The position numbers and the translations under genes are program-made. 64,000 bases of DNA. Origin: Longimicrobium sp. GTDB taxonomy: Bacteria; Gemmatimonadota; Gemmatimonadetes; Longimicrobiales; Longimicrobiaceae. The notes beneath the pieces are model-generated. The model did no database searches. It was not told where the DNA came from and saw only the letters and a program-made list of their open reading frames with translations. Where the stretch lies: NCBI GenBank assembly GCA_036387335.1, contig DASVTZ010000105.1, positions 1 to 64,000 on the forward strand, in the 5' to 3' direction. Positions 17,122 to 24,990 of the stretch are shown in pieces; the first letter of the stretch is position 1, and each line of letters opens with the position of its first letter.

Positions 17122-19782
17122 CTAATCCGCACGGAGCGCCGCCGCGGGGGTGACGGCGAGGGCGCGGCGGGCGGGGAGCAGCATCGCCGCGCCGGCCACG
17201 AGGGCGAAGCATGCGATGGCCGCCGCCAGCGCGCGCAGCTCGATCACGGCGCCGACGGGGAGCGAAGTGGCGATCACCCTACCCATGAGCAGGCTCAGCG
17301 CGACGCCGGCCACACCGCCGATGGCGGTGAGGCGGATGCCCTGCCGCAGCACCAGACCCACGATGCTGGAGCGTCCGGCTCCGAGCGCCGCGCGGATGCC
17401 GATCTCGCGGCTGCGCTGCGCCGTCACGAACGCCACCAGCCCCGACAGCCCGGCGACGGCAAGCACCATCTGCAGCAGCGCGAGGACGCCGGACGCGCGC
17501 GCCGCGATGCGCTGCGGCAGGAAGGCGCGGTCCATGTAGCTGCTCATGGTGGTGACCTCCGGGGCCACCATCTGCGCGTTGTAGCGGCGCAGCTCGCGCG
17601 CAACGGGGGCGGCCAGCGCGCTCGCCGACCCGCCCGCGCGAAGGTGCAGCACCAGCGAGCCGCCGCCCGCCTGGAGCGGCAGGTAGAGCAGCCCCTCGCC
17701 CGGCGACTCCTTCCCCATCTCACCCACGAGCCCCACGACCTCCACGTCGGCGCCGGCGGCATCGACTTGCAGCCGCTTGCCGATGGGGTCGCTTCCGGGC
17801 CAGAGCCGCTCCGCCAGTGCCGTGCTGACGATGGCCACGCGCGCGCTTCCGCCCATCTCCCCCTCGCTGAAGTCGCGGCCGCGCACCAGCGGCAGCCCCA
17901 CTACTTCGAAGAAGCGCGGGCGCACCAGGTTCATGTCCACGGAGCGGCTGCCGCCCGCCTCACGCGTGTCGCGCGGTACGACGCTGGTGGTGGAACGCGA
18001 GCCTGAAAGCGGTACCATCATGGCCGCGCTCGCCGCCTCGATGCCGGGAATCCCGTCGAGTTGGGCGATGACGTCGCGGACGAGCGCCGACGCGCGTACC
18101 GAGTCGCCCGCCGCCTGCAGCAGCGTGGCGGGCGCCACCAGGACGCCGGAAGCGTCGACGCGCCGGTCCTCCGCCAGACGCCTGAACGCGGAGGCGATCA
18201 GCACCGATCCGGCCGTGAACATCAGCGACAGGGCGACCTGCGTCACGACGAGCCCGCCCCGCACCCGCCCTGTCTGGATGCCGAGGCTCCCCGCGTAGCC
18301 GCCGTCCTTGAGGTACGACAGCACGTCCGTGCGCGCGCTCTGGATGGCCGGGACGAGCCCGAACACCAGCAGCGCGACCAGCGTCCCTCCCGCGGTGAAG
18401 AGCAGCGCGCGGCCGTCAAGCGAGAGGTCCACGTTGGGGAACCCGTCCGGCCGGTAGCGCCCGACGGCCACCGAGGTCGCGTAGGCGAGCGCGATGCCGA
18501 GCAGCGCGCCCGGGACCGCCACCACCGCGCCCTCGGTGAGAAGCTGGCGGATCAGCCGACCCCTTCCCGCGCCGAGCGCCAGCCGCGTCGCGATCTCCCG
18601 CCGGCGGGCGAGGGCGCGCGCCATGTACAGGCTCGCAAGGTTGGCGCTTGCAACTAATAGGAAACCGAGCCCCAGTGCGGTCACGCCGCCCACCATCATC
18701 AGGAGCTGGCCTGGCGCGATCCCGGCTACGCGTGATTCGCGCTCCAGCATCACGGTCACGCGGCGGCCGTGCCCCGCCTCCTCGCGCCAGCTCGCAGGGT
18801 CATCCTGGTACAGCCGCGCCGCGACGGTGGCGAGCCTCGCCCGCAGCTCCGCCATCGACGCGCCCTCGCGCAGCCGCCCGACGATCTGGAAGCGCCGGTT
18901 GCCGCGCTGGTCCAGCACGGGCTCGCCGGGAAGGAGCATCGGTGCAAAGGCAGCGTCGACCCAGAACTCGTTCGCGAACTCGCGCGTGATCCCCAGGAAT
19001 TCGCGCGGGGCCACGGCGGCGACGCGGTAGAAGTGGCCGTTGACGCTCACCGTCTTGCCGACCACCGAAGGATCCGCACCGAAGGCGCGCTGCCACACGG
19101 TGTAGCCGAGCACGATCGCCGGCTCGTCGGCGCGCGCGCCCGCGGGGAAGCGCCCCAGCGCCGGCTTCACGCGCAACGCGGCGAAGTACCCGGAGCTCAC
19201 CAGCGCGCCTCGCCGCATCGCCGTGTCGTCGCCGCTGCCGACCGCGGCTGCCACGCCCGACTCGCCCGCGAGCTCCGCGATGCCGCTCGTGCCCGCCGCG
19301 AAGTTGAGCAGGTCCGCGTGCGAGCTGCCACCGAGCAGCTCGCCGCCGTAGTCGCTCGTGTACACCGCCACCAGGTCCCGGCCGCCCGGCACGGGGAGCG
19401 GCCGGTAGAAGAAGCCATCCACCGCCGAGAAGAGCGACGTCCCCACTCCGATGGCAATCCCCAGCGTCACCACGCAGACCGCCACGAATCCGGGCGTCCG
19501 CGCCAGCGAGCGCGCGGCGTAGCGCACGTCGATCAGCGCGTCCTCCACTAAGCGTGTGCCGCGCGCGTCGCGGTGATCCTCGCTGATCCGGTCCACGCCT
19601 CCGAAGACGAGCCGCGCCGCCCGCCGCGCCTCGTCGGGCGACATTCCGGCGCGGATGTTCTTCTCCGTCTCCATCTCGAGGTGGAACTGGATCTCTTCGC
19701 TGAGGCGCGCCTCCACCTCACCGCGGCGGAAGAGGGCACGGTACCGGCCGCGCAGCAGGGCGAGCAGGGCCTTGGAATGCAT
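17122..19782 (-). CDS. ADOP family FtsX/MacB-type permease 1
   Basis: This 886-residue inner-membrane protein contains two MacB-PCD/FtsX units. The N-terminal cytoplasmic segment 'FHLEMETEKNIRAGMSPDEA' is the lead-in typical of ADOP permeases, followed by a first membrane helix 'VAVCVVTLGIAIGVGTSLFS'. FtsX-type cores recur in the middle and at the C-terminus ('RSREIGIRAALGAGRSSIVG'). No ATPase is encoded nearby, as is usual for this acidobacterial-style family. It forms an operon with the PadR gene (10-bp gap). The transported substance is unknown. Confidence 0.9.
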   Translation of the reverse strand: MHSKALLALLRGRYRALFRRGEVEARLSEEIQFHLEMETEKNIRAGMSPDEARRAARLVFGGVDRISEDHRDARGTRLVEDALIDVRYAARSLARTPGFVAVCVVTLGIAIGVGTSLFSAVDGFFYRPLPVPGGRDLVAVYTSDYGGELLGGSSHADLLNFAAGTSGIAELAGESGVAAAVGSGDDTAMRRGALVSSGYFAALRVKPALGRFPAGARADEPAIVLGYTVWQRAFGADPSVVGKTVSVNGHFYRVAAVAPREFLGITREFANEFWVDAAFAPMLLPGEPVLDQRGNRRFQIVGRLREGASMAELRARLATVAARLYQDDPASWREEAGHGRRVTVMLERESRVAGIAPGQLLMMVGGVTALGLGFLLVASANLASLYMARALARRREIATRLALGAGRGRLIRQLLTEGAVVAVPGALLGIALAYATSVAVGRYRPDGFPNVDLSLDGRALLFTAGGTLVALLVFGLVPAIQSARTDVLSYLKDGGYAGSLGIQTGRVRGGLVVTQVALSLMFTAGSVLIASAFRRLAEDRRVDASGVLVAPATLLQAAGDSVRASALVRDVIAQLDGIPGIEAASAAMMVPLSGSRSTTSVVPRDTREAGGSRSVDMNLVRPRFFEVVGLPLVRGRDFSEGEMGGSARVAIVSTALAERLWPGSDPIGKRLQVDAAGADVEVVGLVGEMGKESPGEGLLYLPLQAGGGSLVLHLRAGGSASALAAPVARELRRYNAQMVAPEVTTMSSYMDRAFLPQRIAARASGVLALLQMVLAVAGLSGLVAFVTAQRSREIGIRAALGAGRSSIVGLVLRQGIRLTAIGGVAGVALSLLMGRVIATSLPVGAVIELRALAAAIACFALVAGAAMLLPARRALAVTPAAALRAD

Positions 19783-19792
19783 GGGGCGCCTC

Positions 19793-20128
19793 TCAGGTGG
19801 TTCGGAGGATCAGCTCGACGGCGCGGGCGTAGCTGCGCCACCCCGCCATCTCCACTTCGAGCTGCTCGTGGCCGAGCGGGGTCAGGCTGTAGTACCGGGC
19901 GCGGCGGTTGTTCTCCGTCACCCCCCACTCGCTCGAGATCAGCCCCCGGTCTTCCAGCCGCAGCAGCGCGGGGTACACGGATCCCTGCCCCACGTCGAGG
20001 GCGTTGCGCGACATCTCCTGGATGCGCTGCGCGATCCCCCAGCCGTGCATCGGCTGCAGCGCCAGCGTCTTTAGCACCAGGAGATCGAGCGTCCCCTGCA
20101 GGATGTCAGCCGAGCTGTTTCGCGGCAT
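19793..20128 (-). CDS. PadR family regulator 1
   Basis: This 111-residue winged-helix repressor is the standalone short PadR form. Key segments: 'ILQGTLDLLVLKTLALQPMH', 'GWGIAQRIQEMS', 'GSVYPALLRLEDRGLISSEW' and 'ENNRRARYYSLTPLG'. The ATG at 20128 matches the 111-residue length of the two paralogues in this window. It is the first gene of the operon with ADOP permease 1 and probably represses its own promoter, which carries two operator-like repeats. Confidence 0.93.
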   Translation of the reverse strand: MPRNSSADILQGTLDLLVLKTLALQPMHGWGIAQRIQEMSRNALDVGQGSVYPALLRLEDRGLISSEWGVTENNRRARYYSLTPLGHEQLEVEMAGWRSYARAVELILRTT

Positions 20129-20151
20129 CTGGACGGTTTGCGGAGTGTCTT

Positions 20152-20207
20152 TCCTTCCGAGTGTCGTAAGGAAGTGATACTTCCACTCCTTCCGAATGTC
20201 AATAGGA
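20152..20207 (-). promoter_or_regulatory. PadR1 promoter with two operator repeats
   Basis: Read on the minus strand, TCCTATTGACA...AGGA (20207-20187) contains a -35 box TTGACA (20202-20197). A 17-bp spacer leads to TATCAC (20179-20174) as a weak -10. A second copy, TCCTTACGACA...AGGA (20172-20152), lies just downstream; the two copies match at about 17 of 21 positions. A perfect inverted repeat GGAAGT-GAT-ACTTCC (20170-20184) covers the -10. The design recurs at the other two PadR genes. Confidence 0.7.
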
Positions 20208-20287
20208 GTAGCCCGACATGCGCACCGTCGCCCCGCGTATTGTGCTTCCGGCTTCGGAGCACCGAAGCTACCTTCCGGGTTGGACCC

Positions 20288-20725
20288 ATGCAGAGGAACT
20301 CGATGGCCCAGGCACTCGTCATCAGCGGAGGATCGATCTTCCTGCTGCTGGGCGTGCTGCACGGCATCCTGACGCTCAGAGATCTTAGAAACCCGCGCAC
20401 GTTCACGCCGCGAGATCCCGAGCTTCGGCGAGCGATGCAGCGGTCGAGCATCGCGATCCATCCCGCGACCAACCTTTGGAAAGCGTGGATGGGGTTCAAC
20501 TTCAGCCACAGTCTCGGTCTGATGCTGTTCGGCGGCGCCTTCCTGTACGTCGGCGTCTTCGTGCCTGCGGCGTTCGCGGAGTCGCCGCTGCTGCAGGGGT
20601 GCGCGGTAGGTGTTTCGGCGATCTACCTGGTGCTGTCGCTCCTGTTCTGGTTCTCCAAGCCGGCTGTTGGTTCGGGGCTCGCCCTGGCCTGCTTCATCCT
20701 CGCGGCGATCCAGGCGTACGCCTGA
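20288..20725 (+). CDS. small four-helix membrane protein
   Basis: This 145-residue protein has four membrane segments: 'GGSIFLLLGVLHGILTL', a second containing 'WMGFNFSHSLGLMLFGGAF', 'GCAVGVSAIYLVLSLLFWF', and the C-terminal 'GLALACFILAAIQAYA'. It resembles the LIC_13387-type family, with 'LRDLRNPRTFTPRDPELRRA' after helix 1; this assignment is from memory and tentative. The ATG at 20288 was chosen; 20303 is also possible. It is divergent from PadR1 across 159 bp that hold the PadR operators. Confidence 0.7.
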   Translation: MQRNSMAQALVISGGSIFLLLGVLHGILTLRDLRNPRTFTPRDPELRRAMQRSSIAIHPATNLWKAWMGFNFSHSLGLMLFGGAFLYVGVFVPAAFAESPLLQGCAVGVSAIYLVLSLLFWFSKPAVGSGLALACFILAAIQAYA

Positions 20726-20831
20726 CGAGGCGTTCGAGACTACCATCACGAATCTCTGCTCGCCGTGCCGACTATAGTGTCGGAAGCGAGTGTCCGGCAT
20801 AATGAGTTTCCATCAGCACAGGGCGCCATTC

Positions 20832-21242
20832 ATGAACGAGGTACACAGCCGGAGCGCAGGCAGGATGTCCATCGTGGCCGGAGCACTAGCGCTCCCGCTC
20901 CTCATGGTGCTGGCGGCGTGCGACCCCGAGCCGGTATCTCAGCCGGCCTCCCTCCTCTCTGCACCGCTGCCCATCGAGCACGACACGTCGGCCTTCGTGC
21001 TGATGGACAGCGACCCGCAGCCGACCAGCACCCCCGCGCCCGATCCAGACGCGAGCGTCGCCTCCGAACCGGAACCGGAGCCGGAGGAAGAAGAAGTCGA
21101 GGACAGCAGCCCCTACGCTTATCCCGCATGGAACGGCCACGACCTGGACTGCGCCGACGTAGGGCACAGGGTGAAGGTGACCGGCGACGATCCGCACCGG
21201 CTGGATCGGGACGGCGACGGCTGGGGATGCGAGTCGTACTAA
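20832..21242 (+). CDS. lipoprotein with C-terminal Excalibur calcium-binding domain
   Basis: The signal ends in 'LLMVLAACDPEP' (lipobox LAAC). A linker rich in Pro, Asp and Glu ('EPEPEPEEEEVEDSS') leads to the C-terminal Excalibur domain 'HDLDCADVGHRVKVTG', followed by 'DRDGDGWGCESY', with the DxDxDGxxCE calcium loop. Such domains are extracytoplasmic and often attached to nucleases or cell-wall proteins; here it is the only domain. The start is uncertain: GTG 20790, ATG 20802, ATG 20832 and ATG 20865 are all in frame. Confidence 0.75.
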   Translation: MNEVHSRSAGRMSIVAGALALPLLMVLAACDPEPVSQPASLLSAPLPIEHDTSAFVLMDSDPQPTSTPAPDPDASVASEPEPEPEEEEVEDSSPYAYPAWNGHDLDCADVGHRVKVTGDDPHRLDRDGDGWGCESY

Positions 21243-21272
21243 GTTCTGTGCAATCTCGAAGGGTCAAGAATG

Positions 21273-21348
21273 TCACGCGAAGGCGCGAAGACGCGAAGGA
21301 AAGACACGGAAATCCTTTCTTTGCGCCTTTGCGGCTTTGCGTGAGACC
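21273..21348. repeat. R1 repeat, outer module with both arms
   Basis: The left arm TCACGCGAAGGCGCGAAGAC... (21273-21303) and right arm CTTTCTTTGCG...GCGTGAGA (21315-21346) are imperfect inverted repeats that would form a long hairpin. It lies 31 bp after the Excalibur gene. Confidence 0.75.
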
Positions 21349-21372
21349 ATTTCCCCCGATGCACGCGAAAAA

Positions 21373-21401
21373 GGAGGCACGGAGAATCTCTCCGTGCCTC
21401 C
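21373..21401 (-). terminator. Rho-independent terminator of response regulator gene
   Basis: A perfect 13-bp stem (GGAGGCACGGAGA paired with TCTCCGTGCCTCC) with a 3-nt loop. On the minus strand it is followed directly by TTTTT (21372-21368), so it terminates transcription leaving the response regulator gene, which ends at 21462. Confidence 0.8.
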
Positions 21402-21426
21402 ACCCAAATGCGGATCGAGCGCTTTT

Positions 21427-21455
21427 CTCAGCGCCTCCGCGTCTCCGCGTGAGCC
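21427..21455 (+). repeat. R1 repeat, solitary right half
   Basis: CTCAGCGCCTCCGCG...CCGCGTGAGCC is an R1 right arm (CTCCGCG variant) without a partner. It lies 7 bp past the stop of the minus-strand response regulator. Confidence 0.7.
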
Positions 21456-21461
21456 CCGCCG

Positions 21462-21893
21462 TTACGCCGACTCCGCCACGGGCATCCCCGCCATCGAAAT
21501 GTCCACCACCGGCGGCCCGATGCAGCGGCGCACCGCGGCCAGGAAGTCGGACGGGTAGCACGGCTTGGGGATGTAGCCGTCGGTCACCTCGCGCAGGAGC
21601 CGCATCTGTGCGGGGGTTACGGCGCTGGCGGTGAAGGCGAGCACGGGGATGGGCGCCGTGCGCGGGTCCATCTTGAGGACGCGCGCCGCATCCCACCCGC
21701 CCAGCCGCGGCATCTTGCCGTCCATCACCACCATGTCCGGCAGTGCCTCACGCGCCATCGCCACCCCTTCCTCGCCGTCGCAGGCGCGCAGGACGTGGTA
21801 GCCGGCATAGTCCAGCGCGAGCGAGCAGATCTCGCGCACGTCGGGGTTGTCGTCGACGATGAGCACCGTTTTGCGGGCGGCGTAGGAGGACAT
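21462..21893 (-). CDS. single-domain response regulator
   Basis: This 143-residue protein consists of one receiver domain. The acidic pair is in 'VLIVDDNPDVRE', the phosphoacceptor Asp58 in 'DMVVMDGKMPRLGG', Thr in 'VLAFTAS', and the switch Lys in 'YIPKPCYPSDF'. No output domain follows, so it would act as a phosphoryl relay or by protein contact, like CheY or Spo0F. No histidine kinase is present in the window. The final 15 residues ('VVDISMAGMPVAESA') extend beyond the domain. Confidence 0.92.
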   Translation of the reverse strand: MSSYAARKTVLIVDDNPDVREICSLALDYAGYHVLRACDGEEGVAMAREALPDMVVMDGKMPRLGGWDAARVLKMDPRTAPIPVLAFTASAVTPAQMRLLREVTDGYIPKPCYPSDFLAAVRRCIGPPVVDISMAGMPVAESA

Positions 21894-22056
21894 GCGAGGA
21901 AACCGATGGGGGAGGTGTTGGTGCGGAGTGTACTACTCTAAACGTGCGACTCACCTTAGACAAGTGTTTTGTTCGCGGCACCCCCGGCACGTCCCGTGCG
22001 CTTGGATTCGGGTTTCGCACACAGTGGCCGGAGGGGTGATGAGGCCCGCAACGACG

Positions 22057-22125
22057 CCTCACACAGAGACACAGAGGGGTACGAAAAGGAGGAAAGAAAG
22101 GATCTCTGTGCCTTGCTGTTCTCGC
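22057..22125. repeat. R1 repeat, degenerate inner module
   Basis: CCTCACACAGAGACACAGAG on the left and GATCTCTGTGCC... on the right are the two arms of the inner R1 module, with a purine-rich centre. It lies in the 270-bp gap between the divergent response regulator and membrane protein genes. Confidence 0.65.
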
Positions 22126-22163
22126 GACCTCTGCGTACCACCCGCCCTGGAACGAGGAGAGCC

Positions 22164-22781
22164 TTGCCGCCAGCCGACCCCCTGCCCCACTCACGTTTTC
22201 GCGCCGCACTCCGCGTGGCGGCGGGCATACTCGGCTTCTGCGTGCTCGCTGCATTCGGCGCGACCGTGCTCGCCGCGACCCGGGAGCCGAACCGAACCGG
22301 CATGGTGGTCGCGTTGGCCGCGATCTTCGCCGCATACGCGTCGCTTCACTGGGGTCTGGTGGCGGTGATGAATCGCCCCGCCACAGATCCGCAGGCGCGG
22401 CTGCGCAGGCACCTGCGCGCGTGCCGCGTTACGCTCGGGATCGCGGCTTTCGTGGAGATCTTCCTGCTCTCCGGACTCCCCGTGCCCCGCAGCTTCAGCG
22501 ACCTGGGCGCACACCTGCCTCACCTCGCCTTGCTTGCCGCGACCGTGGGCGCCGCGGTCCTGCTGCGGCGCTCGCCGCGTGCCGCACATGCCCTCCTCCT
22601 GGCTGCATCCGCGTGGTGCTTTTTCGTCGTGGCGCGGCTCGTGTGGGCGCTTGGCCACAGCGAGGTGATCGGTCCCGCGTATGCCGTCGTCTCCCTGTTG
22701 ATCTTCTCCATGGTTGCGGGGATCTGGTTCGCGCTCTGGGCGTTCCGGCGCGTGCGGCCGCTCCTCGACACCGCCCGCTAG
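22164..22781 (+). CDS. hypothetical six-helix membrane protein
   Basis: The family is not recognised. The chosen start is TTG 22164, preceded by GAGGAGAG (22154-22161); the frame is open further upstream only because it runs through an R1 repeat. The 205-residue protein has about six membrane segments, with a conserved-looking 'NRTGMVVALAAIFAAYASLH' and a C-terminal 'GIWFALWAFRRVRPLL'. It may be co-transcribed with the tryptophan dioxygenase gene 100 bp downstream. Confidence 0.58.
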   Translation: MPPADPLPHSRFRAALRVAAGILGFCVLAAFGATVLAATREPNRTGMVVALAAIFAAYASLHWGLVAVMNRPATDPQARLRRHLRACRVTLGIAAFVEIFLLSGLPVPRSFSDLGAHLPHLALLAATVGAAVLLRRSPRAAHALLLAASAWCFFVVARLVWALGHSEVIGPAYAVVSLLIFSMVAGIWFALWAFRRVRPLLDTAR

Positions 22782-22881
22782 CCGCGGCCACGGTTGCGGG
22801 AGTGCGGCGCGGAGCGGACTTTGATGGTGTTCGGCTGCTCCGCCCGGCGCACGCCACGGCCCCTCGCAGGGAGACGCAACG

Positions 22882-23715
22882 ATGTCGTTCGGAAGGGAAG
22901 ACCACGAGCAGGAGCTGAGCTACGGCTCGTACCTCCGCGTGCAGGAGATGCTGGGGATGCAGCAGCTGCGCTCCGACCCCGCGCAGCACGACGAGCTCCT
23001 CTTCATCGTCATCCACCAGGTGTACGAGCTCTGGTTCAAGCAGATCCTGCACGAGATCGACGGCGTGGTGGCGCGGCTGCAGCGCGACGACGTGCTAGGC
23101 GCCACGCGGCTCCTGCGGCGCTGCATCGAGATCCAGCGCGTGCTCGTCAGCCAGATCACGGTGCTGGAGACGATGAGCCCCACCGACTTCCTGACGTTCC
23201 GCGACCACATCATGCCGGCGAGCGGCTTCCAGTCCGCCCAGTTCCGGGAGATCGAGTTCGTGTCGGGGAGCAAGGACCCGGGGATGCTCGTGCACGCGCG
23301 CCCCACGGACGAGGAGCGCGAGCGGCTCCAGGCGCGGCTGGACAACCCGAGCGTGCGCGACGCCTTCTACGAGGTGTGCCGCCGGCGCGGGTTCGACATC
23401 CCGGAGCCGGGGGACGACGCTCCGGAGCAGGCGCGGCAGGAGGCGCGCGACCGGCGCGTCACGCAGCTCTCCACCATCTACTGCGACCAGCAGAGCCACT
23501 TCGACCTCTTCCTGCTCTGCGAGGCGCTGGTGGAGTACGACGAGATGTTCACGCTCTGGCGACTCCGCCACGTGCAGATGGTGGAGCGCGTGATCGGTTG
23601 GAAGCCCGGCACCGGCGGCAGCTCCGGCGCGGCGTATCTGCGCACGACGGTCGAGCGGCGCTTCTTTCCAGACCTGTGGGACCTGCGCACGCATCTTGGA
23701 ATGCCCGTGGTCTGA
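22882..23715 (+). CDS. kynA: tryptophan 2,3-dioxygenase
   Basis: This 277-residue haem enzyme opens the indole ring of L-tryptophan to N-formylkynurenine, the first step of the kynurenine pathway. Family signatures: '[20 protein letters not shown]' with the distal His, '[20 protein letters not shown]', the axial-His region '[13 protein letters not shown]', and the substrate-carboxylate loop '[11 protein letters not shown]'. The length is normal. No kynurenine formamidase or kynureninase lies nearby, so the pathway is not clustered here. GGAGA precedes the ATG at 22882. Confidence 0.95.
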   Translation: MSFGREDHEQELSYGSYLRVQEMLGMQQLRSDPAQHDELLFIVIHQVYELWFKQILHEIDGVVARLQRDDVLGATRLLRRCIEIQRVLVSQITVLETMSPTDFLTFRDHIMPASGFQSAQFREIEFVSGSKDPGMLVHARPTDEERERLQARLDNPSVRDAFYEVCRRRGFDIPEPGDDAPEQARQEARDRRVTQLSTIYCDQQSHFDLFLLCEALVEYDEMFTLWRLRHVQMVERVIGWKPGTGGSSGAAYLRTTVERRFFPDLWDLRTHLGMPVV

Positions 23716-23724
23716 ACAGCAGGG

Positions 23725-23760
23725 TCTCACGCGGAGGCGCGGAGACGCGAAGAGAGAAAA
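23725..23760. repeat. R1 repeat, solitary left half
   Basis: TCTCACGCGGAGGCGCGGAG followed by ACGCGAAGAGAGAA is an R1 left arm. It begins 10 bp after the kynA stop and ends at the next gene's start region. Confidence 0.72.
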
Positions 23761-23763
23761 ACC

Positions 23764-24591
23764 GTGAGGAGGAGTGTGGCGTACCTGACGCTGGACCACG
23801 TGCAGATCGCGATGCCGGCGGGGGAGGAGGACACGGCGCGCGCCTTCTACGGCGGCGTGCTGGGGCTGGAGGAGGTGCCCAAGCCCGAGCCGATGATGGC
23901 GAACGGCGGCGCGTGGTTCCGATCCGGCGGCGTGGAGCTGCACCTGGGGGTGGAGGCGGATTTCGAGCCGGCGCGGAAGGCGCATCCCGCGCTGCGCGTG
24001 GACGACGTGGACGCGGTGGCGGCGCGATGCGATGCGGCGGGCCATCCGGCGCGGTGGGACGAGCGGTATCCCGGGATGCGGCGCTTCTACGTGCACGACC
24101 CGTTCGACAATCGCGTCGAGGTCATGCAGCTCGTCGATCCGCGCGGCGTGCACGCGCCTCCGCAAACCGAGCACACCTTTCGGCTCGAAACCGAGCGCGC
24201 CTTCGATGCGCCACCCGCCGCGCTCTACCGCGCGTTCACCGATCGCTTCGACGCCTGGTTCGCCGCGCCGGGGACGGCGAGGATGCGGGCGGAGGAGGGC
24301 GAGCCGTTCGTCTTCGAGGTGCACGCCGGCGGCAAGGTCTACCCGCACTACGGCCGCTTCCTGCGCCTGGAGCGCGACCGGCTCGTGGAGCTGACCTGGG
24401 TCACCGGCACGGGGGGAACGCGCGGCGTCGAGACGGTGCTGACGATCGGTCTCGCGCCCGAGGGCGCCGGAGCCCGGCTGCGCCTGACCCACGCCGGCTT
24501 TCCCGACGAGCCCTCACGCGACGCCCACGCGCAGGCCTGGCCCATGGTGCTGGACCAGCTCGCCGCCCGTCTGGCCGAGACAACGCCATGA
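23764..24591 (+). CDS. VOC domain fused to SRPBCC (AHSA1-like) domain
   Basis: This 275-residue protein has a glyoxalase/VOC unit at about 8-125 ('[20 protein letters not shown]' and '[20 protein letters not shown]') and an AHSA1-type START-like domain at about 140-270 ('[20 protein letters not shown]' and '[15 protein letters not shown]...AQAW'). Both halves are small-ligand binding folds that usually occur as separate genes; the ligand is unknown. GTG 23764 is used as start; GTG 23776, with AGGAGG just before it, is an alternative. Its stop overlaps the next ATG. Confidence 0.82.
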   Translation: MRRSVAYLTLDHVQIAMPAGEEDTARAFYGGVLGLEEVPKPEPMMANGGAWFRSGGVELHLGVEADFEPARKAHPALRVDDVDAVAARCDAAGHPARWDERYPGMRRFYVHDPFDNRVEVMQLVDPRGVHAPPQTEHTFRLETERAFDAPPAALYRAFTDRFDAWFAAPGTARMRAEEGEPFVFEVHAGGKVYPHYGRFLRLERDRLVELTWVTGTGGTRGVETVLTIGLAPEGAGARLRLTHAGFPDEPSRDAHAQAWPMVLDQLAARLAETTP

Positions 24592-24836
24592 CCGACCCGC
24601 AGCCGCAGGCCAAGAACCCGCTCCACGGCGTCACGCTGGAGCGCATGCTGAACGAACTGGTGGAGCACTTCGGATGGGCGGCGATGGGGGAGCGCATCCG
24701 CATCCGCTGCTTCACCGACGATCCCAGCGTGGGCTCCAGCCTAAAGTTCCTGCGCAAGACGCCGTGGGCGCGCGAAAAGGTGGAATCGATGTACCTCTTC
24801 ATGCTGCGCGACAAGGCACGCCGGGCGCGCGGCTGA
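24588..24836 (+). CDS. VF530 family (DUF2132) DNA-binding protein
   Basis: This 82-residue protein matches the VF530 family: '[20 protein letters not shown]', '[20 protein letters not shown]' and '[15 protein letters not shown]'. The family has a compact helical fold proposed to bind DNA. Its ATG overlaps the stop of the VOC-SRPBCC gene (ATGA), so the two are translationally coupled. Confidence 0.88.
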   Translation: MTDPQPQAKNPLHGVTLERMLNELVEHFGWAAMGERIRIRCFTDDPSVGSSLKFLRKTPWAREKVESMYLFMLRDKARRARG

Positions 24837-24851
24837 TTCAACAACAACAAG

Positions 24852-24985
24852 CCTCACACCGAGACACAGAGCCACAGAGAGAACCGCCAAAGGTTTTCTC
24901 TGTGGCTTTCTGTTCCCTCTGTGCCCTCTGTGTGAGGCTGTTCTTCTGTTGTTCTCTCTGCGTCTCCGCGCCTCCGCGTGAGACC
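24852..24985. repeat. R1 repeat, inner module plus outer right arm
   Basis: CCTCACACCGAGACACAGAG, then a palindromic middle (AGAGAGAACCGCC/AAAGGTTTTCTCTG), then ...CTCTGTGTGAGG complete the inner module. It is followed by the outer right arm TCTCTGCGTCTCCGCG...GTGAGAC. It sits between two convergent genes, 16 bp after one stop and 6 bp from the other. Confidence 0.8.
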
Positions 24986-24990
24986 CGCTG

